From assembly GCA_005881495.1 (NCBI GenBank), contig VBHI01000081.1, positions 1 through 29,617 on the forward strand: DNA of 29,617 bases, written 5' to 3'. The DNA comes from Chloroflexota bacterium (GTDB lineage Bacteria > Chloroflexota > Ktedonobacteria > Ktedonobacterales > Ktedonobacteraceae). The notes beneath the pieces were generated by a model that did not search any database, was not told the origin of the DNA, and was given only the letters and a program-made list of their open reading frames with translations. Each line of letters opens with the position of its first letter. Position 1 is the first letter of the stretch. Positions 15,105 through 26,223 of this stretch are shown here, piece after piece. A program made the position numbers and the translations under genes.

Positions 15105-17640
15105 TCAGTGTGCCTGAGCTTTTTTCGGTGCCTGTGTTCTCTCGGTCACCATGACGAGCGTTCCATTCTGCACGTTGATCTGTACGGCTTCACCCTCGTG
15201 AATGGTGCCGTCCAGAATTGCACGCGCAATGCGGTTCTCGACCTCCCGTTGGATGATGCGCTTGAGGGGGCGCGCCCCGAACTGCGGATCATAGCCCATT
15301 TCTGCGAGCGCCTCTTTGGCAGCGTCACTCAGTCGCAGGGTGATATGGTGCTCCGCCAGGCGAGGACGCAGGCGATTGATCTGCATGTCCACGATGTCCT
15401 TCATCTGTTCGCGGGTGATCTGATGGAAGACAATGATCTCATCAATCCGGTTGATGAATTCCGGACGGAACCCTTCTTCACGTAAACGCTGACGGACCTG
15501 GCGCTGGACCTCGTCCTCATCGAGGCCATCAAACTCGTGCAGCCAGCGCACCCCGACGTTGCTCGTCATGATAATGACCGTATTTTTGAAATCGACCGTC
15601 CGGCCCTGCCCGTCTGTGAGCCGCCCATCATCGAGCAGTTGTAGCAACACGTTGAATACTTCTGGTGCCGCTTTTTCGATTTCGTCGAAGAGGACGACAC
15701 TATAGGGCCGGCGGCGCACCGCCTCGGTGAGCTGGCCCCCCTCCTCGTAGCCGACGTAGCCAGGAGGCGCACCAATCAAGCGCGCCACGCTGTGCTTCTC
15801 CATATACTCGGACATGTCGATACGGATGAGGGCATGTTCATCGTCAAACAGAAACTCTGCGAGTGCCCGTGCCAGTTCAGTCTTCCCAACACCGGTCGGC
15901 CCCAGAAAGTTCTTGCCCAATGACGCGTTCGCGCAGACGATCCTCCATGGTGAGCAATTTCTGCACCTCACCTTCCATGAGCCTGGAGACAGGGATGTGC
16001 GTCCACTTGGAGACAATCTCGGCAACGTCCTCGGCATCGACCTCTTCCTTCAGCATGCGTGCTTCCTGGATGCTGGTGAGCTTCGACTCCAGCTCGTGGA
16101 CCCGTTCCTCCAGTTTCGGAATGGTTCCGTAGCGCAACTGTGCCATTTCTTCGTAGTTATACTCGCGCTCAGCCCTTTCCAGTGCAACCTGTGCCTGTTC
16201 TAGTTCTTTCTTGAGGCTGCGAATCTCCTCGACTGGCTCGCGTTCGCGTTCGAGCGCCAGCTGCATGGTACGCAGTTGCTCAGAGAGGTTCGCAATCTCT
16301 TGCTCAACCTTAGCACGCCGCGCGCGGCTCGCCGGGTCCGTCTCCTTTTTCAAGGCCTCCAGTTCGACCTGCAACTGCCGGATGCGACGATCGAGCGCAT
16401 CGATCTCGCTGGGGGTGCTGTCTAGCTCTACTCGTCGGCGGCTGGCTGCCTCATCTACCAGGTCAATGGCCTTGTCAGGCAGGAAACGATCGGTGATATA
16501 GCGGTTCGAGAGGACAGCAGCAGCAACCAGCGCGCCATCGGTAATGCGCACGCCGTGATGCACCTCATAGCGTGATTTCAGTCCACGCAGGATGCTAATC
16601 GTATCCTCGACCGAGGGCTGGTCGACCAGTACTGGCTGGAAACGCCGCTCCAGGGCGGCATCCTTTTCGATATGCTTGCGGTACTCGTCCAATGTCGTTG
16701 CGCCAATGCAGTGCAGTTCGCCACGCGCCAGCATCGGCTTCAACATGTTGGAGGCATCCACTGCGCCTTCCGCGGCCCCAGCACCGACCAGCGTATGCAG
16801 TTCGTCAATAAAGAGGATAATCGTGCCCTCGGAACTCGTCACTTCTTTCAAGACCGCCTTCAGGCGTTCCTCAAACTCACCGCGATACTTGGCTCCTGCG
16901 ACTAGCGCTCCCAGGTCAAGCGTAACCACTTGCTTGTCTTTCAGCGTCTTGGGCACATCACCGCGCACAATGCGCTGCGCCAACCCTTCGACAATGGCGG
17001 TCTTACCGACACCTGGCTCACCAATCAGGACCGGGTTGTTCTTGGTACGGCGGCTGAGCACTTGAATGACACGTCGAATCTCTTCATCTCGCCCAATCAC
17101 CGGATCGAGTTTCCCTTGAGCCGCCAGCTTGGTCAGATCGCGACCATATTTTTCCAGGGCCTGGTAGGTGCCTTCTGGATTCTGATCGGTGACGCGCTGT
17201 GCGCCGCGAATGGAGGTAAGGGCCTGCAGCACATTCTCATGCGTGAGCCCGGCTGCTCGCAATACACGCGCCGTGGCCTCGTCACCCACATCGAACAGGG
17301 CGAGCAGCAGATGCTCAACGCTGAGGTATTCGTCATGGAACTGCCCCATCTCACTCCAGGCTGCTTCGAGCACCTGACGCAGGCGGGGCGAAATGCTGGG
17401 TTCGCTTCCGCCATAGATGCGCGGCATGCGCTCGATCTCTTCCTGGATGACCTGCTGAGCCGCTGCCAGATTCCCCCCGACCTTCGAGATGACCTGCTGG
17501 ACCACGCCACCTTCCTGATTCAAAAGGGCGGTCAGCAGATGTGCAGGTTCGATCTGGCTATGATTAGAGTGTTGTGCAAGCTCATTCGCCGAACTCAAGG
17601 CTGAACGCCCTTTCTCCGTCAACCGCTCAAGGTTCATCAT
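15105..17640 (-). pseudogene. clpB: ClpB disaggregase, broken by a deletion/frameshift before the second Walker A
   Basis: ClpB is a hexameric AAA+ unfoldase that rescues aggregates with DnaK. The first frame (17640 down to about 15910) gives the Clp-N domain, NBD1 with Walker A GEPGVGKT (207-214) and Walker [11 protein letters not shown], and the coiled-coil middle domain. It reaches [13 protein letters not shown] and then stops at 15877 after ten wrong-frame residues. The second frame resumes at [19 protein letters not shown] and continues with [10 protein letters not shown] to the normal C-terminus at 15105. Against known ClpB, about 28 residues between GQE and FLGPTG are absent, which implies loss of roughly 83 nt at 15909/15910. 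Reading-frame slippage alone cannot restore them. The rest looks well conserved, so the lesion is recent or an assembly error. The ATG at 17640 has AAGGAGG upstream; ftsH ends 32 nt before. Confidence 0.85.
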
Positions 17641-17672
17641 GCTTTCCTCCTTCTTTTCCAGCTCTTGACAAC

Positions 17673-19757
17673 TTAGCGCTCTCCTCTCATGACCAATGTG
17701 CTCTCGGATAGGTCTCCACTCGATGCACTGCCTGGTTCGCGTTGCGAACCGGCAATGATGGAGAGGACCTGCTCGCGTTCCAGCATCTCTTCCTGGAGCA
17801 ATGCCTGTGCCAGGTGCTCCAGCGCATCTCGATGCTCGGTCAGCACGATGTGGGCTTGCTGATGGGCCTGCTCCATAATCCGCTCCACCTCGGCATCGAC
17901 GCGCTGTGCCGTCGCCTCAGCGTACGTGCGGCTACGCTCTCCCGTAGGGGACTGACCGAGGAAGGAACTCTCACCCTCCAGGTCATAGGCGACTACGCCC
18001 GTACTTTCACCCATACCCCATTCGGTTACCATGCGACGCGCCAGGCGTGTTGCCTCCTTGAGGTCGTTCTCCGCGCCCGACGTGATCTCGCCCAGCGCCA
18101 CTTCTTCTGCCGTACGACCCCCCAGGGCGACCGCCAGGCGTTGGAGGAGGTACGACCGTGGATAGTTGCGCCGGTCATCCTCTGGCAGGAATTGGGTCAC
18201 GCCGAGCGAGCGACCGCGTGGCACAATCGTCACCTTGTAGAGTGGATCGACATCGGGCAGCACCGCCGCAACCAGCGCATGCCCACCTTCATGATAGGCG
18301 ACAATGCGCCGCTCGCGTTCATCCATCAGCGCTTCTCGTTTGCCGCCCAGGAGCAGTTTATCGAGCGCCTCCTGGAAGTCGCGGCGATCCACCTGAGCCT
18401 TCCCGCGCCGGGCAGCCACCAGTGCGGCCTCGTTCACCAGGTTGGCCAGGTCCGCACCCGAAAAGCCCGGTGTCCCACGCGCCAGTTCCTCCAGGTTGAC
18501 ATCAACTGCTAAGGGGACGTGGCGCGTGTGAATACGCAGGATGGCTTCCCTGCCGCGCCGCTCCGGGTGATCCACCACCACCTGGCGGTCAAAGCGGCCA
18601 GGGCGCAGCAACGCCGGGTCGAGAACGTCGGGACGGTTGGTGGCGGCAAGGACGACAATGGCCTCGTGGGCCTCGAAGCCATCCATCTCCACCAGTAACT
18701 GCTCTAACGTATGCTCCCGCTCATCATTGCTGGCAATCGATCCTGCACCACTGCGTGCTCGCCCAATGGCGTCGATCTCGTCGATGAAAATGATGCAGGG
18801 GGCGTGCTTGCGTGCCTGGGCAAACAGGTCCCGCACGCGGCTGGCACCTACCCCGACGAAGAGCTCGACGAAGTCGGTGGCGCTGCAACTGAAGAACGGC
18901 ACGCCAGCCTCGCCAGCCACCGCACGCGCTAGCAAGGTCTTGCCTGTGCCCGGTGGGCCGACGAGCAAGACTCCTTTGGGAATATGCGCCCCGATGGTGA
19001 GGAAGCGCTGCGGGTCGCGCAGGAAGTCGATGACCTCGCGCAGTTCGAGCTTGGCCTCGTCGACACCTGCGACATCGGCAAAAGTGGTCTGTGGGCGTTC
19101 TTCCGTGTAGAGCCTGGCGCGGCTATGCCCGATCCCGAAGAGCCCTCCCCCTTGCAGGTCTTGCACCTGGCGCATACCGCGCCAGCTCATCACGCTGAAG
19201 TAGAGCAGGAGTAAGACCGGCAGGAGGTTCAAGAGCCCTTCCAGCGCCAGTTGCCACCAGGGCGGCTGCATCGGCTGGGCACGGACCTCGACCCCCTTCT
19301 GCTCAAGCAAGGGCAGCAGATTGGGGTCGCCCGTTGTCGGCACATAGGTGGTGAAGTGGGAGGCTACGAGCGCGCCCCTGCCAGAACCCATTTGCTGCTC
19401 ACGGAGCGGTGTTTTGAAGGCGCCCGAAAGGACGTTGCCGCTCATCATCACGCTGGTGACGTTCCCTTGTTCCACCTGCTGCACAAAGCTGGTATACGGC
19501 AGGTCAACCGTGCTCGGCTGCCCCTGGAAAAGCGCTGGCAGCAACGGACCGTAAAAGAACAGGTTGACCAGGAACATGAGCAAGAGGAGTCGCAGCCAGA
19601 AGCCCAATCGCTTCGGCTTCTCTCCTCGCGATGTTGACCCACTCCCCGGCTGATTCTCAGGCCGCTGTTCTTTTCCCGGGAACCAGCGACGAGGAAGGTG
19701 CAGTAGCGACTGCTTAGAATCTGAGGTCGTCGCAGCCATAAAGCTCTTCATAGTCAT
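17673..19757 (-). CDS. ftsH: ATP-dependent zinc metalloprotease FtsH
   Basis: FtsH is a membrane-bound AAA+ protease degrading damaged membrane proteins and regulators. The 694-residue protein has a TM1 (about 52-75), an external domain, a TM2 (about 174-191), then an AAA domain with Walker A GPPGTGKT (267-274), Walker [10 protein letters not shown] (322-330) and the second region of homology ([20 protein letters not shown]). The zinc-binding HEGGH is at 489-493, and a third ligand is probably in the downstream SGAENDL stretch. The cytoplasmic N-terminus is unusually long (about 50 residues, Ser/Pro/Gly-rich). The ATG at 19757 has AAAGGAGA upstream. It sits between dnaJ (51 nt) and clpB (32 nt), an unusual operon partner. 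Confidence 0.95.
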   Translation of the reverse strand: MTMKSFMAATTSDSKQSLLHLPRRWFPGKEQRPENQPGSGSTSRGEKPKRLGFWLRLLLLMFLVNLFFYGPLLPALFQGQPSTVDLPYTSFVQQVEQGNVTSVMMSGNVLSGAFKTPLREQQMGSGRGALVASHFTTYVPTTGDPNLLPLLEQKGVEVRAQPMQPPWWQLALEGLLNLLPVLLLLYFSVMSWRGMRQVQDLQGGGLFGIGHSRARLYTEERPQTTFADVAGVDEAKLELREVIDFLRDPQRFLTIGAHIPKGVLLVGPPGTGKTLLARAVAGEAGVPFFSCSATDFVELFVGVGASRVRDLFAQARKHAPCIIFIDEIDAIGRARSGAGSIASNDEREHTLEQLLVEMDGFEAHEAIVVLAATNRPDVLDPALLRPGRFDRQVVVDHPERRGREAILRIHTRHVPLAVDVNLEELARGTPGFSGADLANLVNEAALVAARRGKAQVDRRDFQEALDKLLLGGKREALMDERERRIVAYHEGGHALVAAVLPDVDPLYKVTIVPRGRSLGVTQFLPEDDRRNYPRSYLLQRLAVALGGRTAEEVALGEITSGAENDLKEATRLARRMVTEWGMGESTGVVAYDLEGESSFLGQSPTGERSRTYAEATAQRVDAEVERIMEQAHQQAHIVLTEHRDALEHLAQALLQEEMLEREQVLSIIAGSQREPGSASSGDLSESTLVMRGER

Positions 19758-19808
19758 CGTCTCCTTTCAGCACTAGCGTGTTGTCCATCTCGCCTACCGG
19801 CTTCCTCC

Positions 19809-20807
19809 TCATCCTGCTGTGGTCGCCTGGTCGACAGGGCCAAGTGAGCGGGCGAAAGCCTCGAAGAGGCGGCGCTGTTCGGCATTCAGGTGCGTGGGAA
19901 GGACCACCGCCACCTCGGCGTAGAGATCACCGCGCTGCTCTGGCTGACCCAAACGGGGCATGCCCTGCCCGCGTAAGCGGAATGCTGTTCCATTGGCAGT
20001 TCCTGCCGGGACATGCAGCAGGAGTCGGCGCCCGTCAGGAGTGGGAACCTGGACGTCACCACCCAGCATCGCCGCCGCCAGCGGCACCTCTACACGCGTG
20101 CGGAGGGTCATCCCTTCCCTAGTGAAGCGCGGATCCGGTACCACGGAAATACGCAGGTACAGGTCACCACGCCCTGCCGTCCCCTGCGCACCCTGACCGG
20201 TAATGCGAACGCGCGAACCTTCATCGACACCCGCAGGAATCTTCACTTCCAGGCGGCGCGAACTTCCGTCAGCATCTGTCACTTCAAAGACACGTGTCAC
20301 TCCCTGGTACGCCTCCGCGAGGGTCACTGCAACGTCCGATTCGACATCGTGTCCTGGTTCCGTACGTTGCCTCCTCTGTCCTGCTCTCTGGGCTCGCCTT
20401 CCCCTTTCAGGCGAAACCCCTGAACCGAAGAAGGTCTCGAAGAAATCAGAGAACGGTGACTGTCCTGCGAACAGGTCGTTCAGGTCCTCCTCGCTCATCG
20501 TACGATACTGAGCGGTTCCATCAGCGTCTCCGCCTCTTGCTCCCGTGGGTCCCGAGGCACCAGGCCATCGTCCATAGCGCTGGTAGTAGTCGGCTACCTC
20601 ATCGTATTTTTTGCGCTTCTCTGGATCAGACAGCACTTCATTGGCCTCGTTGATCTCCTTGAATTTCTCCTCGGCTGCCTTGTCACCCGGGTTGACATCC
20701 GGGTGATATGTGCGCGCCAGCTTGCGATAGGCTTTTTGAATCTCCTTCTGGCTCGCATGTTTGTCCACGCCCAGGATGGTGTAGTAGTCTTTATAGTCAA
20801 CGGCCAT
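19809..20807 (-). CDS. DnaJ-family co-chaperone, CbpA type without zinc finger
   Basis: J-proteins stimulate the ATPase of DnaK and deliver substrates. The J domain covers residues 5-70 with the HPD motif at 35-37. A linker rich in Gly/Arg and the phenylalanine-containing segment [10 protein letters not shown] follow. The C-terminal substrate-binding domains start near [19 protein letters not shown] and include [20 protein letters not shown]. The four CxxCxGxG zinc repeats of classical DnaJ are absent, so this is a type II/CbpA-like protein of 332 residues. The start at 20807 (GGAAGGAGAGG upstream) is preferred over an ATG 27 codons earlier because the J domain starts there. It is 92 nt after dnaK and 51 nt before ftsH. 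Confidence 0.93.
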   Translation of the reverse strand: MAVDYKDYYTILGVDKHASQKEIQKAYRKLARTYHPDVNPGDKAAEEKFKEINEANEVLSDPEKRKKYDEVADYYQRYGRWPGASGPTGARGGDADGTAQYRTMSEEDLNDLFAGQSPFSDFFETFFGSGVSPERGRRAQRAGQRRQRTEPGHDVESDVAVTLAEAYQGVTRVFEVTDADGSSRRLEVKIPAGVDEGSRVRITGQGAQGTAGRGDLYLRISVVPDPRFTREGMTLRTRVEVPLAAAMLGGDVQVPTPDGRRLLLHVPAGTANGTAFRLRGQGMPRLGQPEQRGDLYAEVAVVLPTHLNAEQRRLFEAFARSLGPVDQATTAG

Positions 20808-20899
20808 CGGTGCCTCTCCTTCCTCCCTACGCTGGGAAAGCGGGATGTAGGCAGCGAGGTCGTGAAAACAACTGACCTCGTTGCCCACACTTCGCCTCG

Positions 20900-22849
<1,950 letters not shown>

Positions 22850-22877
22850 TCACAGAAGGGCTTGCACGCACAACCGT

Positions 22878-23090
22878 TCATCGCCCAAGCCCTGTGCGGG
22901 CAAGAGCACGCTTGTGAGCGCTCTGGTACATCTTCCAGAGCTGCTCCTTCGCCAGCGCCGCGTAGGCACGGTCCTCCTCTTCGGGCACATGGCGAGCAAG
23001 CTCATCAATTTGCTCGCAGAGGTCGCGGACCGCACGTTCCAGGTCGGCGAAGGTTCCCGCCACGATGACTGGTTGGTACATACGCCACAT
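22878..23090 (-). CDS. Small hypothetical protein (70 aa) between grpE and dnaK
   Basis: I do not recognise this protein. It is supported as a gene by a strong AAGGAGGTGG ribosome site about 5 nt before the ATG at 23090, by tight fit between grpE (83 nt) and dnaK (91 nt) on the same strand, and by a plausible soluble composition. The sequence is predicted mostly helical, with an acidic middle (FADLERAVRDLCEQIDELAR, PEEEDRAY) and a basic end (SAHKRALARTGLGR). It has one cysteine, no membrane segment and no signal peptide. MYQ occurs twice (MWRMYQP, LWKMYQS). A role tied to the DnaK system is inferred only from position. Confidence 0.7.
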   Translation of the reverse strand: MWRMYQPVIVAGTFADLERAVRDLCEQIDELARHVPEEEDRAYAALAKEQLWKMYQSAHKRALARTGLGR

Positions 23091-23173
23091 ACGTCCACCT
23101 CCTTCAATGCATCCCGCCTCATACGATGAGCGAGACGTGCCATGCTGTCGTTCCTTGCCTGGATGAACATGCG

Positions 23174-23785
23174 TTAGCGCTCGGCTGTATCTTGATGCTG
23201 CCCAGATCCCCCGCTCGCGCTGGGCGGAGCCGTGGCAACGATGACCTGTGCAGGGCGGAGTACATGCTCCTTCAGGACATAGCCGGGTCGAGCAACGCGC
23301 AGGATCGTCCCTTCAGGCATCTCTGACCGTTCTTCCGCCCCCACCGCCTCGTGCCAGCGCGGATCGAACGGCTCTCCTGGTGCTCCAATGACGCGTACGC
23401 CGAGTTGTTCAAGCAGCGCGAGGAGCTTCTTGTTCACCAGGAGCATCCCCTCAACCCAGGGGTGGTGAGCCAGTCCCTGCGGGACCCGTTCCATGGCCCG
23501 TCTAAAATCGTCAAGAACCGGTACCAGGTCCCTGAGAACTGTCAGTTGCGCCTTTGTCCGTTCCTCCGTCTGCTCCTGGCTGATTCTCCGTCGATAGTTG
23601 ACGAAGTCTGCCTGCGTTTGACGGAGCAGGTCCAGGTACTCTTCAGCCTTCTGCCGTTCAACGGCAAGTTGGTGCTCCGTCTGCGTCGAGGTCCCAGCGT
23701 GATTCGACTCGACTCCTTGTGCTGGTTGTCCGGTATGCTCCTGAAGTTGTGCATTCTTCAGCTGCACTTCACCATCATGCTGCAT
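23174..23785 (-). CDS. grpE: Nucleotide exchange factor GrpE
   Basis: GrpE dimers release ADP from DnaK. The 203-residue protein has a disordered polar N-terminus (about 1-38), then a long coiled-coil helix (LAVERQKAEEYLDLLRQTQA, DFVNYRRRISQEQ). The four-helix region includes LVPVLDDFRRAMERVP. The C-terminal beta-wing has GEPFDPRWHEAVGAE and GTILRVARPGYVLKEHVLRPAQV, very close to the family signature. The ATG at 23785 is preceded by GGAGGG 7 nt upstream. It is first gene of the cluster, directly behind the leader and promoter at 23801-23988. Confidence 0.96.
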   Translation of the reverse strand: MQHDGEVQLKNAQLQEHTGQPAQGVESNHAGTSTQTEHQLAVERQKAEEYLDLLRQTQADFVNYRRRISQEQTEERTKAQLTVLRDLVPVLDDFRRAMERVPQGLAHHPWVEGMLLVNKKLLALLEQLGVRVIGAPGEPFDPRWHEAVGAEERSEMPEGTILRVARPGYVLKEHVLRPAQVIVATAPPSASGGSGQHQDTAER

Positions 23786-23838
23786 AGCATCCCTCCGTTG
23801 TCACTGTTGGAGGAAGGGGAAGTTCCTGGTGCGGTCAC
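23758..23838 (-). CDS. Possible leader peptide overlapping the grpE start
   Basis: A GTG at 23838, just after a purine-rich GGAGGGAGGA, opens a 26-codon frame that begins TAPGTSPSSNSD after the start. It ends 27 nt inside grpE in another frame. The first 13 codons are the same in the hsp20 leader (28934-28978). The only base difference is synonymous (CCA/CCG). The ribosome site is very close to the start and may be hidden in the hairpin, so translation is uncertain. Confidence 0.25.
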   Translation of the reverse strand: MTAPGTSPSSNSDNGGMLCSMMVKCS

Positions 23839-23862
23839 TCCTCCCTCCACTTCTCTCCAACA
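23805..23862 (-). promoter_or_regulatory. Long hairpin in the grpE leader RNA
   Basis: TGTTGGAG (RNA from 23862-23855) pairs perfectly with CTCCAACA (23812-23805). Inside, GGAGGGAGGAG and CTTCCCCTTCC can pair with about 10 of 11 positions including G-U. The fold would hide the internal purine-rich site. Candidate RNA thermosensor or stabiliser; inference. Confidence 0.5.
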
Positions 23863-23890
23863 CCAGAAACCACTTACTTATTCCAAATAA

Positions 23891-23919
23891 TATATATATT
23901 ATCTTCCAAGTTTTGTCAA
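23891..23919 (-). promoter_or_regulatory. Promoter of the grpE-dnaK cluster
   Basis: On the minus strand TTGACA (23919-23914), a 17-nt spacer, TATATA (23896-23891). Transcription would start near 23884, leaving a leader of about 98 nt before grpE. The identical layout before hsp20 supports it. Confidence 0.8.
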
Positions 23920-23937
23920 GTGATCTCATACTAAAAA

Positions 23938-23981
23938 GCATGTTTCTAATATATTTCTAGCATATTTCTAGCATATTTCTA
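23938..23981. promoter_or_regulatory. Four tandem 11-bp repeats upstream of the grpE -35 (candidate operator)
   Basis: On the plus strand, units of consensus GCATATTTCTA at 23938, 23949, 23960 and 23971. The two units farthest from the promoter are perfect; the other two have one or two changes. Spacing of one helical turn puts all four on one DNA face, 18 bp upstream of the -35, the usual place for an activator. Confidence 0.7.
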
Positions 23982-23991
23982 ACAAATTAAG

Positions 23992-24023
23992 GAGGAGAAT
24001 GCTTCAAAGAGAGCACTCTCCTC
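23992..24023 (-). terminator. Possible terminator of the FAD monooxygenase gene
   Basis: GAGGAGA (23992-23998) and TCTCCTC (24017-24023) are complementary. An alternative CAAAGAG/CTCTTTG stem overlaps it. It lies about 35 nt after the stop at 24059. There is no clear U-tract. Confidence 0.35.
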
Positions 24024-24058
24024 TTTGAGTCTCACGCGACGACCATACTCTGACAAGC

Positions 24059-25306
24059 TTACTTAGCCGCGTGACTTACCATTTCCCGACCCTCGATGGA
24101 ATCAGCTGTGGCCGTTGTCACCGGCGCGTCCCAATCCACCCTGTAGGAGTAGATCCAGTCGGATGCTTTTGGATTGGCAAAGAGCTTGAGGAAGATGGGC
24201 GTCGTCAGGTCCCGGAACCACTGCTGCAGGGGGCGTGTCACGAACTTCCCTGAATCACCGCGCTGCCCAAGCTCAAACATTTTCGCGGTGCGCTCTCGCC
24301 GCAGATGCTCATAGGTTGCAAACGCCTGCTCGCTATTCGGAATGTCCCGCAGGCACTTTGCCAGGACCGCTGCATCCTCCAGCGCCATCGATGCCCCCTG
24401 TCCAGAACTGGGCGAGATGGCATGGGCCGCATCGCCAAGCAACACCACTCGTCCCTTATGCCAGCTTGCTGGTTGCGTGGGCAGAGCGTAGGAAGGAAAA
24501 TCAGGGAAGGTCTCCTCGGCTGCTCCAATGATCTCCCGGATAAAGGGCTGATCATCGCGGAACAACTCCAGCAAGCGCTGTTTCCGTTCTTCATGCGTGC
24601 TTCTCTCACTCGCTTCTCTTACAGGCTCCTGCGCTTGCACATAATTGGCAAACCAGTAGATGTAACCGGATGGACTCACATGATAGCCGAAAAAGGCGCG
24701 CTTGCCAAAGACGAAGTGCGTGGTCTCAGGCGGCGAAGATACCTGCACTCCTGAGGTGTACCCGCCCGTATTCATCAGGCCGGTGTAGACGGGACCGGAG
24801 AAGGCCGGGTCAATGATCTGTCGCGTGCGCGAGTGGACACCATCACATCCAATGAGGAGGTCGCCTCGGGCTGCGGTACCATCCTGGAAGGTGGCGACCA
24901 CGCTACCCGTGTTGGTCGTCTCAATGCTTTCTAGCTTCTTGCCGCGCTCAATTTTGATCCCCTGGCGCTCCGCTTCCTCGGCCAGGATCATGCCCAGCGG
25001 GACACGCTTGATGAAGACACTTTTGCGTCCTTCTCCTGCTAACGTCACCTCTCCCAGGCGTTTCCCCTTGCCGTTCCACATCATCCCCCTGGTTACTGGG
25101 GAGCCTTCCGCCATGACAGGTCCATCAAGCCCGAGCATCTTGAGCACCTCTACCCCGTTGCTCGACAGGGAAAGCGCGAAGCCCTCAGGCGTCTTTCTGG
25201 CCTCGAAAATCTCGGCCTCAAAGCCTGCTCGTTTGAGAAACAGTGCCACGGCGGGACCGGCGATCCCGCATCCAATAATCAAAGCTTTTTTCTTCTGTTC
25301 GTTCAT
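24059..25306 (-). CDS. FAD-dependent monooxygenase (aromatic hydroxylase / TetX-like group)
   Basis: Single-component flavin hydroxylases use NAD(P)H and O2 to oxidise aromatic or polycyclic compounds. The 415-residue protein has the FAD dinucleotide motif GCGIAG (12-17) followed by a glutamate at the end of beta-2 (EIFEA). It also has the DG motif (LLIGCDGVHSRTRQ) and the GD motif (VVLLGDAAHAISPSSGQGAS). These three are diagnostic of the class A flavoprotein monooxygenases. The substrate is unknown; inactivation of a tetracycline-like compound is one possibility among many. The ATG at 25306 follows AAAGGAGAG; the open frame continues upstream to 25417 without a better site. It is downstream of the small membrane protein gene, 111 nt apart, likely one unit. 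Confidence 0.9.
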   Translation of the reverse strand: MNEQKKKALIIGCGIAGPAVALFLKRAGFEAEIFEARKTPEGFALSLSSNGVEVLKMLGLDGPVMAEGSPVTRGMMWNGKGKRLGEVTLAGEGRKSVFIKRVPLGMILAEEAERQGIKIERGKKLESIETTNTGSVVATFQDGTAARGDLLIGCDGVHSRTRQIIDPAFSGPVYTGLMNTGGYTSGVQVSSPPETTHFVFGKRAFFGYHVSPSGYIYWFANYVQAQEPVREASERSTHEERKQRLLELFRDDQPFIREIIGAAEETFPDFPSYALPTQPASWHKGRVVLLGDAAHAISPSSGQGASMALEDAAVLAKCLRDIPNSEQAFATYEHLRRERTAKMFELGQRGDSGKFVTRPLQQWFRDLTTPIFLKLFANPKASDWIYSYRVDWDAPVTTATADSIEGREMVSHAAK

Positions 25307-25417
25307 TGCACTCTCCTTTGTTGGTATCCTCTTGTACCAATCAGCTTTCTCGTCCGAAACGTTATCTGCCTTCTGATGCTCCATCTCCTTAAAGCTATGC
25401 CAGGCTGTTCTGCACAC

Positions 25418-26047
25418 TCATCTGTTGCGCGCGCTGGCGTAAACCCGCAGTAGCCGCCTGCCAGCCAGCAACAGGCTTAACCCGGTCGTCCAGAGAATCA
25501 AAGCTGAGCCAAAACCAACGATCACCCACCAGAGGAGGATTTGCTGACCATGTAGCGTTACCTTTGAGGGGACAGTCAACAGCGTAATCACTGAGAGCAC
25601 GCAGAGCAGCGTACCTGTAATATAGTAGGACTTCACGCGGAAGAGTGGCGCTAGCGGAAGGAAATGCACGCCGACAATGAGAGCCGTCAGGGGAAGAATG
25701 AGTTCATAGTGACCGGTAGCACCGCAAATAGCGCTTGTCACACCTATGGCAATACCTTGGGTCGCAAAAACAATGGTAAACCAGCGTCCCGCGCGTTTCC
25801 AGTAGTGTGCATTTTCCGCTGTAACCTGATCGGTTAACTGACCAGCAGCGCGTCTTAATGAGAAGCCTCCAACACACAGCGCCACACTCACAAGAATAGC
25901 GATGATCAAAAGCCAGGGAATTTCCCAGCCCTCCAGACTGACGAATCCCAGACATGCCCAGAACGCGCCGAAAAAAGACAGAAAGAGCACGCCGGAGGCC
26001 GTGCCACGAACTGCTGCTTTTGGAATAACCGGTGATGTTTGCGTCAT
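25418..26047 (-). CDS. Small multi-pass membrane protein, function unknown
   Basis: I do not recognise a named family with confidence. The 209-residue protein has about six hydrophobic segments, among them the stretches around residues 18-38, 44-64, 115-140 and 172-200. A hydrophilic loop (SLRRAAGQLTDQVTAENAHY) follows the second segment. The C-terminus is basic (GRRLLRVYASARNR), suggesting a cytoplasmic end. The ATG at 26047 has AAGGAG about 10 nt upstream; a longer version from 26122 lacks a ribosome site. It precedes the FAD monooxygenase gene by 111 nt on the same strand. Such pairs could be enzyme plus membrane partner, but nothing proves it. Confidence 0.75.
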   Translation of the reverse strand: MTQTSPVIPKAAVRGTASGVLFLSFFGAFWACLGFVSLEGWEIPWLLIIAILVSVALCVGGFSLRRAAGQLTDQVTAENAHYWKRAGRWFTIVFATQGIAIGVTSAICGATGHYELILPLTALIVGVHFLPLAPLFRVKSYYITGTLLCVLSVITLLTVPSKVTLHGQQILLWWVIVGFGSALILWTTGLSLLLAGRRLLRVYASARNR

Positions 26048-26133
26048 AGTATCGAACTCCTTCTCGTCCGCTGTTGCATTTCTGATGCCATGTACGCAAA
26101 GACTGTCACACCTCGACCACATGTCGTAGTAGC

Positions 26134-26167
26134 CTCTCTTCAGGAGAACTGCTTCTCCTGAAGAGAG
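26134..26167. terminator. Strong hairpin after the CzcO-like gene
   Basis: CTCTCTTCAGGAGAA (26134-26148) pairs perfectly with 26153-26167 around a CTGC loop. It is flanked by a second inverted pair CGACCAC/GTGGTCG (26114-26120, 26176-26182). It lies 57 nt beyond the stop of the monooxygenase at 26224. It has no U-tract, so terminator function is likely but unproven. Confidence 0.6.
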
Positions 26168-26223
26168 CTTTGCAGGTGGTCGAACGAGACGCTTCCTTCT
26201 CGACGGTTCTCTGCTTGCAGTCT

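Larger units (their letters stand above)
23801..23988. repeat. Duplicated regulatory block, grpE copy
   Basis: Matches 28941-29129 upstream of hsp20. The first 106 nt (23801-23906), covering the leader and the -10, differ at one base (23827). The rest, with the -35 and the tandem repeats, is similar but more diverged, with a 1-nt indel. Same orientation relative to the downstream gene. Confidence 0.95.

Noticed and set aside
15877..15920. Programmed frameshift in clpB
   Set aside because: About 28 conserved residues are absent at the junction, which slippage cannot supply, and no slippery sequence is visible.
15105..16037. Separate gene for the C-terminal half of ClpB starting at 16037
   Set aside because: Its first ~43 residues are the wrong-frame reading of the upstream clpB part; there is no ribosome site, so it is one broken gene.
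24005..24035. CIRCE-like or HAIR-like operator upstream of grpE
   Set aside because: AGCACTC is followed by GAGTCTC rather than GAGTGCT, the spacing is off by one, and it lies far upstream of the promoter; it fits better as the end of the FAD monooxygenase unit.
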